Assembly: GCF_013282215.1 (NCBI RefSeq)
Contig: NZ_CP048103.1
Coordinates: 2,108,001-2,172,000, forward strand
DNA length: 64,000 nt
Direction: 5' to 3'
Source of the DNA: Kroppenstedtia eburnea
Lineage (GTDB): Bacteria; Bacillota; Bacilli; Thermoactinomycetales; DSM-45169
The notes under the pieces are model-generated. The model was not told where the DNA came from and did not search any database. It saw only the letters and a list, made by a program, of their open reading frames with translations. Positions 44,401 through 52,694 of the stretch are shown one piece after another. The position numbers and the translations under genes were made by a program. The first letter of the stretch is position 1; each line of letters begins with the position of its first letter.

Positions 44401-45700
44401 AGTTAAAGCCATGGGGGACCGCCACAGCGGGAAAATTGTTCCCCCTGGAAAAGGTTCCATTGGACTGCGTCCCTCTCAAGGTGTTTACATATTCGGAAGG
44501 CTTCGAATAGGTCTTTGGGGTGGGGTTCCCTTCAATTTTGATATCGTCGATACTTCCCTTGAAAACAGCCGGGCCCTTGGGATGGTCGTAGGCGATGAGG
44601 ATCCTTTTGATCGTTTTCCCGGCCGCTACGGCGCCGATCTTGGATTTTTTATGGTTCCATTGGTTGGAATACAATGTTTTCGATTTTCCCTGCTCCCGTG
44701 GATGCAGCTTAATTCCATGTTGATCCACCGCACCTAGATCATGGAGATAGGTTCCGTCTGAAAAGGCGAGGTCGACCGCCATATAGGTACTGGCATCATC
44801 CAAGTGATCTCTGTTGGTGAACTCCGGAAAGATATAATAGGAGAGTTCCGTCTTCGAAGTCACGGGAATCTCCACATCAAAAACCTTGTTGTAGGAATAA
44901 GCCCGCCCTTTGGAAGTGTGGGTTCCGGCATAGGTAAGCGCTCTCAATCCGGTCCAACCGACCTTGGTCTTGGCCATATAGGCACTTGAAGGACCGTTTC
45001 CAATCTCAGATTTCATATCGGAAGGAGGAGGCGGCGGGACATCGATCCCGTTGGAAAGTTGGATCTCCGCCAGTTGGATCATGGGTTCACCGCCATTTTT
45101 GGTGATGTCCAACCGATAGTACAAATACTTCTCCTTGTTCTCAAACTCATAGATTTTGGTCTGAAACCGGTCTTTGAACACCTCATTGGTTTTCTTATCC
45201 AGCGTGGTCCAGTGTTCCCCGTCATTGGACCCCGAAAATGTCCAATCCCTCGGGTCCCTACCCTCAAAGTCGTTGGCTGAGGTCAACGCAATCTTGATGA
45301 CCGCCTCCGCTTCGGAAAGTTTCAGCTGGATATAGGCTGAGTTCTCCTTAATCAGCCATTTTGTGTTTACATCCCGGTCGATCAATTTGTCTTTCGTTTC
45401 ATCCGGTGGATTTTCACCGGGCACTGTGATCTCTGTCACTTTATCTGTGATGTCTCCCTGGATGCCGTCAAAAGGGATGTTGCCGTCTACCCCCGAAGCC
45501 ATTTTCTTTCCGGAAGCATCGGTTTCCACCGTATTCTCCCAAGTCGGTTGCGGATCCCCTTTCTCAAATGAGCTGAAAAAATCGGCGGGTGCCGCCGCAG
45601 CCTGTTTCATCGGTGGAATCACTCCGCCCCCGGCCAGCAAAGAAAAACAGACCCCGATTGTGAGCGGTTTCATCTTACGCCACATTTTCATCGCTGGCAT
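41474..45700 (-). CDS. secreted GH92 alpha-mannosidase with two discoidin domains and a FIMAH-like tail
   Basis: Very large exported enzyme (1408 aa). Signal peptide about 1-37 (LTIGVCFSLLAGGG, cut near AAAA-PAD). First F5/8-type C domain about 75-215 (AIKIALTSANDFEGRDPRDWTFSGSND). The GH92 body is about 270-1130, with SPWMGDRQTFQVMPS, GGDYTETNAWNMAFHAPQDGQG, YGHSNQPSHHIAYMYNYAGQPW and the catalytic-acid region YPGDEDNGEMSAWYIFSALGFYPL. A second F5/8 domain follows at about 1170-1320, and a helical C-terminus (MKARLLHRLHQARDQYEKE, about 1335-1408) resembles FIMAH domains. GH92 enzymes are calcium-dependent exo-alpha-mannosidases acting on high-mannose glycans. ATG 45700 follows GGAGGGG; ATG 45691 is possible. 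Monocistronic. Confidence 0.93.
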   Translation of the reverse strand: MPAMKMWRKMKPLTIGVCFSLLAGGGVIPPMKQAAAAPADFFSSFEKGDPQPTWENTVETDASGKKMASGVDGNIPFDGIQGDITDKVTEITVPGENPPDETKDKLIDRDVNTKWLIKENSAYIQLKLSEAEAVIKIALTSANDFEGRDPRDWTFSGSNDGEHWTTLDKKTNEVFKDRFQTKIYEFENKEKYLYYRLDITKNGGEPMIQLAEIQLSNGIDVPPPPPSDMKSEIGNGPSSAYMAKTKVGWTGLRALTYAGTHTSKGRAYSYNKVFDVEIPVTSKTELSYYIFPEFTNRDHLDDASTYMAVDLAFSDGTYLHDLGAVDQHGIKLHPREQGKSKTLYSNQWNHKKSKIGAVAAGKTIKRILIAYDHPKGPAVFKGSIDDIKIEGNPTPKTYSKPSEYVNTLRGTQSNGTFSRGNNFPAVAVPHGFNFWTPVTDAGSTSWLYHYHERNNGDNLPQIEAFSVSHETSPWMGDRQTFQVMPSADKGATPTANRKDRALPFRHSNEVAQAHYYSVRFDNGIQTEMTPTDHAAMVRFTFKGDTSNLIFDNVNNNGGITLDQKKGELSGYSDVKSGLSTGATRMFFYATFDQPVTSGGKLTGEGRDHVTGYFRFDTGKESDKVVTMKIATSLISVDQAKKNLEQEIGSKDTFESIKEKAQKKWDEKLGKIEVEGATEDQLVTLYSNMYRLFLYPNSGFENVGTVEQPEYKYASPFSPAEGADTPTQTGAKIVAGKPYVNNGFWDTYRATWPAYTLLTPTMAGEMIDGFVQHYRDGGWISRWSSPGYANLMVGTSSDVAFADAYLKGVTNFDVESFYQSAVKNAAVISPNAGTGRKGLDTSIFDGYTNTSTGEGLSWAMDGYINDFGIANLAHALDIKRDKKDPYHSHYKEDYPYYLNRAQNYIHLFNPDVKFFMGRKSDGSWRATPDQFNPAEWGGDYTETNAWNMAFHAPQDGQGLANLYGGREKLAEKLDKFFSTPETALPAYKGAYGGVIHEMREARDVRMGMYGHSNQPSHHIAYMYNYAGQPWKTQEKVREVLDRLYIGSEIGQGYPGDEDNGEMSAWYIFSALGFYPLQMGSPEYVIGSPLFKKATIHLENGKKIVINAPENSKENRYVQSLKINGKKYTHTSLSHEILGKGAVLDFEMGPKPSKWGSKEQDLPKSITPGSTDGSALAPQPMKDLTDGLNAGEKGIATDSEGGHTDLLFDNTSGTRLTMESKTPWIQYRFKEGKQKAQMYTLTSGTTTGADPRSWVLKGSNDGKKWTILDRRSDERFRWRQYTRAFTIQHPGKYSFYRLEVTSNGGHATTSLAEMELLGFHDIQTNFDTMEKSIQGFAKSGEMSRRMKARLLHRLHQARDQYEKEHLGQAVTQMQKFLKDIDHSVPRIHLSTKAKKQLTADAHATIHSLSR

Positions 45701-46150
45701 AACCCCTCCATTGTTTATTTGATAGGAATAAATTATATCACAATATTTCGAATGGTAACGAAGGTATTGGAGCAAAACGCCACTCAAGAGAACTTCCAAT
45801 CCTTCAACAAGTTAAAGAGCAAAAGGGATCAATTGTCAAGAATAGAATGCTACCGCGGGTAGGGTTTCCCCCTCCCGCTATATAAATGCCTGTTTATTCA
45901 CACCCATCATCATAACCCTTACCCTTACTTACTTTAAGAATATTATGCAGGGAATACTTTAAAGCCGGGCAGGGTGATCCCTCCCGGTCCTCATCTATTT
46001 TGGGAAATATCAATGAAGTGTCAGTATGGCTACATAGTAATGACATTGGATCAAAAGCCTCTTACGACTCAGACTTGGTCATTCACACTATCACCATTCT
46101 ATTCTTTGACATAGTATATGTTGATTTATTAAATACTAGGAGGTTTTTGA
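45701..46150. other. intergenic region without a recognised gene
   Basis: AT-rich 450 bases between divergent genes. TTGACA at 46106 followed 17 bases later by TTAAAT resembles a promoter, but it would start transcription inside the ribosome site of the next gene. No repeat copy or structured RNA is evident. Confidence 0.5.
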
Positions 46151-46570
46151 ATGGCACAAGTGAGAGTGAGCCCGGAGTTCAGAAGGGTTTGTAACCAATT
46201 TTCAAGAATTCTGGGTGGAACAGAACATGAAATTACTGAAGGGCCTGTTTGTTTTGTCAGCCGCGATCGTCCGTTCAGGGCGACCATTTTGGGGAGGCGT
46301 ACAAATTCCCCTTTGGTCCGTTACCAGCTTTTCTCATTTGAATCCTTGGATAGGTCGGGACGTGCCCTTTGCCTGGGTGAAACTGCAACTTTTCAAAGTC
46401 AGGCCAACCGGTTAATACGAAATCTCCAGAGACGGGGGATCACGGTTACAGCGCTTCATAACCACTGGTTGTTTGAACGTCCCCGGTTGATGTATATCCA
46501 CTGGGAAGCCATCGAGAATCCCATTACATTTGCAAGGAAAACAAAAGAGTCCATAGCCTTTTTGGGCTAA
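46151..46570 (+). CDS. DUF1259 (LppY/LpqO-like) domain protein
   Basis: 139 aa. The C-terminal half matches DUF1259: NRLIRNLQRRGITVTALHNHWLFERPRLMYIHWEAIENPITFARKTKE. The N-terminal half (CNQFSRILGGTEHEITEGPVCFV, DRPFRATILGRR) is the other half of the fold. No signal peptide, unlike mycobacterial LppY, so it is probably cytoplasmic. AGGAGG precedes ATG and a terminator follows. Function of the family is unknown. Confidence 0.82.
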   Translation: MAQVRVSPEFRRVCNQFSRILGGTEHEITEGPVCFVSRDRPFRATILGRRTNSPLVRYQLFSFESLDRSGRALCLGETATFQSQANRLIRNLQRRGITVTALHNHWLFERPRLMYIHWEAIENPITFARKTKESIAFLG

Positions 46571-46595
46571 CTTTGAGGAAGAAGGCAATCTGCTC

Positions 46596-46620
46596 CGACC
46601 GGATCCACCCGGTCGTTTTT
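46596..46620 (+). terminator. intrinsic terminator after the DUF1259 gene
   Basis: GACCGG-ATCCAC-CCGGTC followed by GTTTTTCTTTTC. Confidence 0.8.
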
Positions 46621-46660
46621 CTTTTCTCAGGAGCCTTCCGGGGAGGGTTTGATCTGTATA

Positions 46661-46862
46661 TCACTGCTCAGACACGTTTTCTTGATCCAGAGGGAATCTC
46701 CGATTGCCTCTCTGTTTAAGTAATTGCTGTGCAATGGTAAGACCGATGGGAAAGGCGGGGGCTGAGGTGTTGCCATCCACAGTGAAGGGGACAATGGAAT
46801 CATCGACGACGATCAAGTCTTTTACTCCATGCACCCGTCCTTGACGATCCACAATCCCGCCC
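46661..46862 (-). pseudogene. GMC-type oxidoreductase, C-terminal fragment
   Basis: The minus strand encodes IVDRQGRVHGVKDLIVVDDS and FTVDGNTSAPAFPIGLTIAQQLL, the FAD-binding end of glucose-methanol-choline oxidoreductases. The rest of the gene (normally over 500 aa) is missing; upstream the same strand abuts a YmaF-like fragment on the opposite strand. No ribosome site. Clearly a relic. Confidence 0.75.
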
Positions 46863-46869
46863 TGGCCGG

Positions 46870-47079
46870 AAGAACAGACATTGCCGAAGATACACCGGGC
46901 CATGTCCATCACTATCGAGTAACAACTACTTTCAATGATGGACATGTGCATCACTTTGAAGGGGTTACCAGCCCTCCGATTCCAAGGCCGGAGGGGGGCC
47001 ATTATCGTTTGACGAAGGTCAGACAACGGTGAATGGCCGAACCCCCCATTCCCATGCTTACAGAGGAATAGCCGAGTAA
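46870..47079 (+). pseudogene. YmaF-family fragment, frameshifted
   Basis: Plus-strand reading gives PGHVHHYRVTTTFNDGHVHH, FEGVTSPPIPRPEGGHY and, in a shifted frame from about 47005, TTVNGRTPHSHAYRGIAE then stop: the repeated His-containing pattern of YmaF proteins. The first part hits a stop without the shift, and no intact N-terminus or ribosome site is seen. Confidence 0.6.
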
Positions 47080-47207
47080 CGTTTAACTTACCGCCCAGAT
47101 CCCAGAGAGCCAAGGGAACCAACATATATTTAAGAAACATACTCCCAGAGAATTTTTAAGGCTCATAACACAAACCTACACTGTTGCAACGACATCAAGT
47201 GCTAACA

Positions 47208-48074
47208 TTATTTTTGCTTTTCGTATTCAGGTTCAACGTGAATTAAAACTTGAGCTCGTGGAAAAGTTTTTTGAATCTCTCCCTCGATTTGGTCACACAG
47301 GTGATGTGCATGATCCACCCTCATCTCCGATGGAACAATGAGATGTAGATCAATATGTTCTTCCGGACCGGATCGGCGGGTTCGAAGAGCATGATACTCA
47401 ATATATTCATCCGCATAGGATTGAAGGATATCTCGGACTTGTTCTTCCTCCTCCGGTTCTAAGCTGGCATCCAACAAGGGCTGGAATGATTCTTTTCCCA
47501 ACTGAAAAGCCTCTTTCATAATGAACAAGGCAATACCGATCCCAATCAGAGGATCCAAAATATACAGGTCCGTTATGCTGACCAAAAGCAGACTGGCCGC
47601 CACACCGATGGATGAGTAAACATCTGTCAACAAATGTAACGCATTGGACCTCATGGCGACGGACTTCGATTCCTCACCCACTCGTTTGACAATCCTGCCT
47701 ACGAACCAGTTGACAAGGGCCCCGATAAACATAACGGCTACTCCGAAGATGGGAAAATGAATTGGCTCAGGATTCAGCAGTTTTTTTGTAGATTCAATAA
47801 TGATCCAAATTCCTGCCACCACAATGAGCAAGGTTTCGATTGTCCCCGAGATGTTCTCAATTTTTCCGTGACCGTATGGATGATCCCGATCTGGTGGTTT
47901 CTTGGACATCCTTACAGAAAAATATGCCATAACGGAAGCCATTAGATCCAAGGAAGAGTGAATTGCCTCAGATAAAATGGCAACCGAACCGGTAAACAAA
48001 CCGGTTACAAACTTCAACAAAACAATCAATGAGTTACTGATGATTGATAACCCAGCAGCATGATTCGGTTTCAT
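47208..48074 (-). CDS. cation diffusion facilitator (CDF) metal exporter
   Basis: 288 aa with six membrane helices and a cytoplasmic C-terminal domain. Metal-site motifs: EAIHSSLDLMAS in TM2, HPYGHGKIE in the loop, and NALHLLTDVYSSIG in TM5; the C-terminal dimer domain (IEYHALRTRRSGPEEHIDLHLIV, VDHAHHLCDQIE) ends with the usual HVEPE. The His/Asp arrangement fits Zn/Fe/Mn-type members; the metal cannot be fixed. ATG 48074 is chosen because GGAGG lies seven bases upstream; ATG 48080 abuts it. A strong terminator hairpin stands 75 bases upstream of the start. Confidence 0.93.
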   Translation of the reverse strand: MKPNHAAGLSIISNSLIVLLKFVTGLFTGSVAILSEAIHSSLDLMASVMAYFSVRMSKKPPDRDHPYGHGKIENISGTIETLLIVVAGIWIIIESTKKLLNPEPIHFPIFGVAVMFIGALVNWFVGRIVKRVGEESKSVAMRSNALHLLTDVYSSIGVAASLLLVSITDLYILDPLIGIGIALFIMKEAFQLGKESFQPLLDASLEPEEEEQVRDILQSYADEYIEYHALRTRRSGPEEHIDLHLIVPSEMRVDHAHHLCDQIEGEIQKTFPRAQVLIHVEPEYEKQK

Positions 48075-48148
48075 ACTCATCCTCCATTCATAGCCTCTGT
48101 GAAAAATATAGCCACTATGCAGAGAAGTGGCGGATGGGAAACAAATAA

Positions 48149-48187
48149 AAAAAACCGGTAACGCGCTGGGCGTTACCGGTTTTTTTC
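48149..48187. terminator. strong intrinsic terminator upstream of the CDF gene
   Basis: AAAACCGGTAACGC/GCGTTACCGGTTTT with A and T runs on both sides. It lies between the CDF start and a 490-base stretch with no gene, so it either ends a long transcript from the phosphotransferase gene or attenuates the CDF message. Confidence 0.85.
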
Positions 48188-48675
48188 ACGTGGGATGGTC
48201 TACATAAATTTTTCATGGGAACGGCCTCCCTATCACATCGACTACTGCTTAACAATCTTAAATATGTCTTGGAACACCATATATCCTATTTTCAGAGTAC
48301 AAGGTATGTTACCCCAAATCCAGTTAATTTTTTCTTTGGTTGGCACTTCCGGTTACTGGCGAATACAAGATGGGCGGGGATCACTTCCCACCCGGCTTTT
48401 ATCTGTATCTATAAAGTCTTGGCCCACCCTAGCTTACCAAGCCCCTCTGTGAACATCAATTCCCCTTCACGTCTATTTTTGCCCCCGGTTTGACGTATTT
48501 CTCGGGAAGTTCCCGCGATCGCAACCGAGGAACTGTGGTCGAAAGCGCAACAAGTATTGAAGGGAAAAGCAAGGGAGAAACAAAGTAATGGCTTTAAAAC
48601 CTCATTTCCGAACACCCCCCGGCCCCCGGCCGAAGGGACCGGGTGTCAGGATCTCCACCGCCTTCATCATCTATT
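48188..48675. other. gene-free interval
   Basis: No convincing reading frame on either strand. Near the phosphotransferase stop, ACACCCGGTCCC/GGGGGGTGTTC (about 48611-48645) forms a GC-rich hairpin that may be its terminator, with a poor T tract. Confidence 0.4.
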
Positions 48676-49677
48676 TCATATTTCCCGGATCTTTGTGAAA
48701 TCGAGCCGGACAACCGGGATTTCGTTCTCAATATCGTGACGGTATTGCCGCAACATCTTCGCTTCCTCGTCTTGCAAATGGTCCAAGTCCATAAACTGAT
48801 GGAACAAGCCATATAGCAACATGTGACGCAAGCGGAGGAAATCGGGGATATGTTGGTCCCACCACGGATCCAGATCATTTTCTTTCCTGTAGCCCAACAC
48901 AAAATGGGTGAAAAAGTGACGTACAAACTCCGCTTTGTCCTCATAAGGAACCGTTGGGAACCATTGTACATTGTAAAGGATGATTGCAATGTCGTTCATA
49001 AACCAGTTATACCCGATATCATCAAAATCAAAAGCGGTGATTCGCCCTTCGTGCCAATGGAGGTTCCCTTGGTGCAAATCAGTGTGCACCAATCCGTAGG
49101 AATCCCTGCTTTTAGGCAGCTGATGGATGCGTTTCATCAACTGATCCGCCTTTTTAAACACTTGGGTTTGATCCGGAGGAACATATCTCCGGAGGTGTAA
49201 TTGATCTTCTTCATACCACTCCTGACGTTTGTACGCCGGATGGCTCAATCGATACTCCTTGGTCAGTGAGTGCATCCGTCCGACATATTGGCCCCAGGTT
49301 TGAAAAAAAGATTCGTTCCAATCCTCCTCCCCGACGATATTGCCGGGGGCCTTTTCATAAGCAACCGCCAAAAATTGGCCTATGTCCGCCGGAATGGATT
49401 CAATCAGGTTGCCCTTGGCGGAAGGAACGGCCCGTGAAACATTCAACCCGTGATCGGCCAAGTAATTCAGCCATTCCAATTCTCCCATGATGTAGTCCGG
49501 CTGACGGCGAATCGTGTGGGTAATCCTTAAAATGTAGGGGCGGTTATCTTTTTCAAACTCGTAAACGTAGTTTTCCGCATCTTTCAGAAAGTGCACCTGA
49601 TCCTTCAGGACCCCGTATCTTTCAGCTGTTTCGGTCAAGATGCTCTCATTGAATAAATCCCGGATTTCCTGTTTCAA
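48676..49677 (-). CDS. APH/choline kinase-like phosphotransferase
   Basis: 333 aa, protein-kinase-like fold. N-lobe: VYEFEKDNRPYILRITHT with the ATP-contacting Lys region replaced by Arg. Catalytic loop YGLVHTDLHQGNLHWHEG (HxDxxxxN) and metal loop ITAFDFDDIGYN (D in place of DFG) are intact. Similar genes in bacilli are annotated as aminoglycoside phosphotransferases but usually act on small metabolites. Start TTG 49677 follows AAGGGAG. Unlinked to obvious partners; substrate unknown. Confidence 0.87.
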   Translation of the reverse strand: MKQEIRDLFNESILTETAERYGVLKDQVHFLKDAENYVYEFEKDNRPYILRITHTIRRQPDYIMGELEWLNYLADHGLNVSRAVPSAKGNLIESIPADIGQFLAVAYEKAPGNIVGEEDWNESFFQTWGQYVGRMHSLTKEYRLSHPAYKRQEWYEEDQLHLRRYVPPDQTQVFKKADQLMKRIHQLPKSRDSYGLVHTDLHQGNLHWHEGRITAFDFDDIGYNWFMNDIAIILYNVQWFPTVPYEDKAEFVRHFFTHFVLGYRKENDLDPWWDQHIPDFLRLRHMLLYGLFHQFMDLDHLQDEEAKMLRQYRHDIENEIPVVRLDFTKIREI

Positions 49678-49861
49678 AGAAATGTACTCCCTTCATTGTT
49701 CCCAACGGGATGCATGTTTGCCGGTACTGGATTTTAATCATCCCATGCGGACTTTATATGGTCAATGGACCACTCTGATTATTGATAAGGAAGCATCCGC
49801 TTTACCTTCCCGTTTGATGGTCGAGGAAGAACCTTTCGTCGAAGGTTTTTTCGTATTCCCC

Positions 49862-51394
49862 TCACTCCCACCACTTCCGATCCAGGGTTCGGTACTGGAT
49901 CGCTTCGGCGACGTGGCTGGCGTCGATCTTCTCTTTTCCCGCCAGGTCGGCGATGGTGCGGGCCAGCTTGAGGATGCGGTCGTGGGCGCGGGCGGAGAGA
50001 CCCAGGGTGTCGAAGGATTGTTGCAGCAGATCCCGGGACTCCGAATCCAAGCGGCAGTGACTGCGGATGAAGGATGGCGGCATGGCGGAGTTGTGGAGAA
50101 TCCGGGTTCCCTGGTAGCGTTCCGCCTGGATGGCATGGGCACGGGCCACCCGTTCCCGGATGGTGGCGGAGGATTCCCCTTTTTGAGTGGAAGAGAGTGT
50201 CTGATAATCCACCCGGGGCACTTCCACATGGATGTCGATCCGGTCCAGGAGAGGGCCGGACAGTTTGGATCGGTAACGGCGGACCTGTTGATGGGTACAG
50301 GTGCAGGCCCGGTCTTCCTCATACCCGAAGTAACCGCAGGGACAGGGATTCATGGAGCCGACCAACATAAATTCCGCCGGGAACGTGAGCACCGCCCGGG
50401 CCCGGGCCACGGTCACTTCCCGGTCTTCCAAGGGTTGACGCAGCACTTCCAAGGCGCTTTTGGAAAACTCGGGCATCTCATCCAGGAAGAGAACCCCCCG
50501 GTGTGAGAGGCTGACTTCACCGGGCTTCGGCGTCGATCCGCCGCCGATCAGACCTGCCTGGGAGATGGTGTGATGGGGAGAACGGAAGGGACGGCGCGTC
50601 ACCAGCCTCCCCCGCCGGGCCAGGTGCCCGGCGATGCTCATCACCTTGGTCACTTCCAGGGACTCCTCAGTCGTCATCTCCGGCAAAACCGATGGGAGAC
50701 GGCGCGCGAGCATGGTTTTCCCGGAGCCGGGAGGACCGATGAAGAGAAGATTGTGCATCCCTGCGGCAGCCACTTCCATCGCCCGCTTTACATGGGCTTG
50801 TCCCCGCACATCGGCAAAATCATCCAAAGGGGGTTCAGCCTCGGTGCTGGCGGGCGTATCCGCTCCATTTGGTTCCGGTAGCCATTCCCCTCGTAAAAAG
50901 GCCACCGTCTCCTGCAGAGAAGAGACCGGAACCACTTCCATCCCGTCCACCAGCCTGGCTTCCGTCGCATTGGAAGCCGGCAAAATCACCCGGTTGAACC
51001 CGCCTGCCACTCCGGCCATCACCATGGATAACACCCCGGCCAGGGGGCGCAGCATCCCGTCCAGAGCCAACTCCCCGATCAACAGGGTCTTTTCCATCCC
51101 CTCTCCGGCCACTTGACCACTGGCGATCAACACTCCCACAGCGATGGCCAGATCAAAGCTGCTTCCCTCCTTCTTCAGATCCGCCGGGGCCAGATTGGTG
51201 GTGATCCGTTGCAGAGGAAACTGGCAGTCACTGTTCTTGACAGCGGCACGTACCCGCTCCCGGGATTCCCGTACTGCGGAGTCGGGCAAGCCCACCAGAT
51301 CGAACACCGGCAACCCGTTGCTGATATCCACCTCCACTTCCACAATATATCCATCAATCCCCAACACGGAACTGCTGTACAGTTTGGCGTACAT
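49862..51394 (-). CDS. comM: ComM/YifB-family AAA+ Mg-chelatase-like protein
   Basis: 510 aa. N-terminal ribosomal-protein-S5-like domain (GLPVFDLVGLPDSAVRESRERV, ITTNLAPADLKKEGSSFDLAIAVG), AAA+ domain with Walker A LFIGPPGSGKTMLARRLPSVLP, Walker B GVLFLDEMPEF, sensor LVGSMNPCPCGYFG with the zinc-like Cys cluster (CxCxYFG...CxC), and a C-terminal Mg-chelatase domain. ComM is a branch-migration helicase for natural transformation in Gram-negatives; its role in bacilli is less clear. ATG with GGGAGGATG. Confidence 0.94.
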   Translation of the reverse strand: MYAKLYSSSVLGIDGYIVEVEVDISNGLPVFDLVGLPDSAVRESRERVRAAVKNSDCQFPLQRITTNLAPADLKKEGSSFDLAIAVGVLIASGQVAGEGMEKTLLIGELALDGMLRPLAGVLSMVMAGVAGGFNRVILPASNATEARLVDGMEVVPVSSLQETVAFLRGEWLPEPNGADTPASTEAEPPLDDFADVRGQAHVKRAMEVAAAGMHNLLFIGPPGSGKTMLARRLPSVLPEMTTEESLEVTKVMSIAGHLARRGRLVTRRPFRSPHHTISQAGLIGGGSTPKPGEVSLSHRGVLFLDEMPEFSKSALEVLRQPLEDREVTVARARAVLTFPAEFMLVGSMNPCPCGYFGYEEDRACTCTHQQVRRYRSKLSGPLLDRIDIHVEVPRVDYQTLSSTQKGESSATIRERVARAHAIQAERYQGTRILHNSAMPPSFIRSHCRLDSESRDLLQQSFDTLGLSARAHDRILKLARTIADLAGKEKIDASHVAEAIQYRTLDRKWWE

Positions 51395-51619
51395 AACATC
51401 CTCCCGATTTTGCCAAAGAAGTTGGATTGGCCGCCATCTGCGATGACAGTGCCTGCTTCAATCAAATTTCCCGGATCAGCTCCCCAAACTTTCACTCCCT
51501 CATCATTTCCCTGGCGGCAAAGGCCCTTGGCTCCCCAAAAGGGCTGACCGGATGCTCCTTGGTCCCCCATTCCCATTCACCGGACCGTTGCATAGAGTGG
51601 AAGTGGGAAAAGGAGGCTG

Positions 51620-51865
51620 ATGCCGGTGTTCACAGAGGATGACGAAGCAACGGTTTGTGACTGTCTGGAACTGGCCTATCGGCAGATGGTCCACCGCCAG
51701 CAGTTGGAACAGATGGAATTCCTGTCTTGGCTGGCGGCTGAAGTTCCCCTCACCATCAACCCTGGACCCGTATTTGTCGCCCCGCCCGGGGCCATGCGGC
51801 CCCCTTCCCGGCAAGTGATCCCTCCCGGTGTAATCCATCCCGGTGTGATCCGCCCTCGCCCCTGA
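51620..51865 (+). CDS. small protein with Pro-rich tail, unknown function
   Basis: 81 aa. ATG follows AAAAGGAGG at good spacing. N-terminal half is acidic and helical (FTEDDEATVCDCLELAYRQMVHRQQLEQMEFL); the tail (PGPVFVAPPGAMRPPSRQVIPPG, VIHPGVIRP) is rich in Pro with degenerate repeats. A stem (TCCCGG/CCGGGA) followed by TTTTTTTT at about 51890-51934 may be its terminator. Not recognised; could be a minor spore or membrane-associated peptide. Confidence 0.5.
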   Translation: MPVFTEDDEATVCDCLELAYRQMVHRQQLEQMEFLSWLAAEVPLTINPGPVFVAPPGAMRPPSRQVIPPGVIHPGVIRPRP

Positions 51866-52075
51866 ATCTTCCCTTGCACCCCATCCGTCCCGGTGCCGAC
51901 TCCCTCGCCCCCCTGCCGGGAGCTTTTTTTTATGAATTTTTTTGGCAGGGAAACAGACCTCGGGCTGAGAAGTTTGCAGAAAAGCCTTTCCGCCGGTTCC
52001 TTGCCTTCCCTCCTTTTTCTCCTTAAAACCTTTCGATATAATGGTGATAATCAGGCTCAAAAGGGGAGAGTTGGG

Positions 52076-52648
52076 ATGTTCTCGAAATTCAAAGAGCTGT
52101 TCGACTTCACTCCGGAGCCGAACCACTCCGATGCGAAAGAAGATTTACATAAAGAACTGGAACAATTGAAGAAGGAGAATGAAAAGCTGCGACAAAACAG
52201 CCATACCCGCAACGGGAAACCAGAGAGTCCAACCTCTCGCCGGTACCATCTGGAGTTTTTCCTGTACGATCTCAAAAACGACACAGACACCCACTATACG
52301 GAAGCAGATATCCACCGCTATCCCATGATGGGTTTCACCATCCATTATTTGGACGAAGATGGACGAAACAACCGACCGGAATGGATCCCTTATCTTTGCG
52401 ACGGATTGGTGAAAACCTTTGAAGTGATGAAGGTGGTTTCCCATACGGTGGATGAGCCCGACCTGTACAGCTTTTTTGTCGATTTGAAACGGTATCCTCA
52501 TGTGGAAGTGAAAAAATGTGTCTATCTTGTCTTTCAGCAGCTGTGCCAATGGCAGAACGCCGGGAAAGACCAGATCTCGCTCCGGGTGCACATCGGAGGA
52601 GATGAGCTGTACCAAGATCTTTTAAACAGCCACATGGAAGCTGTTTGA
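52076..52648 (+). CDS. conserved-looking hypothetical protein with N-terminal coiled coil
   Basis: 190 aa. ATG 52076 follows AAGGGGAGAG; a TATAAT at 52037-52042 may be its -10. Residues about 22-45 form a heptad-rich helix (LHKELEQLKKENEKLRQN), followed by a Ser/Asn linker and a mixed globular domain from about 58 (RYHLEFFLYDLKNDTDTHYT ... YSFFVDLKRYPHVEVKKCVYL). No family recognised. Ends at a strong terminator. Confidence 0.75.
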   Translation: MFSKFKELFDFTPEPNHSDAKEDLHKELEQLKKENEKLRQNSHTRNGKPESPTSRRYHLEFFLYDLKNDTDTHYTEADIHRYPMMGFTIHYLDEDGRNNRPEWIPYLCDGLVKTFEVMKVVSHTVDEPDLYSFFVDLKRYPHVEVKKCVYLVFQQLCQWQNAGKDQISLRVHIGGDELYQDLLNSHMEAV

Positions 52649-52653
52649 CTCTC

Positions 52654-52680
52654 AATCCGGTGGGAATCACCGGATTTTTT
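52654..52680. terminator. intrinsic terminator
   Basis: AATCCGGTG-GGAAT-CACCGGATTTTTT between convergent genes. Confidence 0.88.
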
Positions 52681-52694
52681 CGTCGGAGAAAAGT

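Noticed and set aside
46106-46134. TTGACA-N17-TTAAAT promoter for the DUF1259 gene
   Set aside because: The start of transcription would fall within the ribosome binding site, so it cannot serve this gene as drawn.
48081-48300. NiCo (czcD) riboswitch before the CDF gene
   Set aside because: The conserved core sequences of that class were not found.
51503-52126. 207-codon minus-strand frame opposite the small Pro-rich gene
   Set aside because: No ribosome site at its start, repetitive composition, and better evidence for the plus-strand genes.
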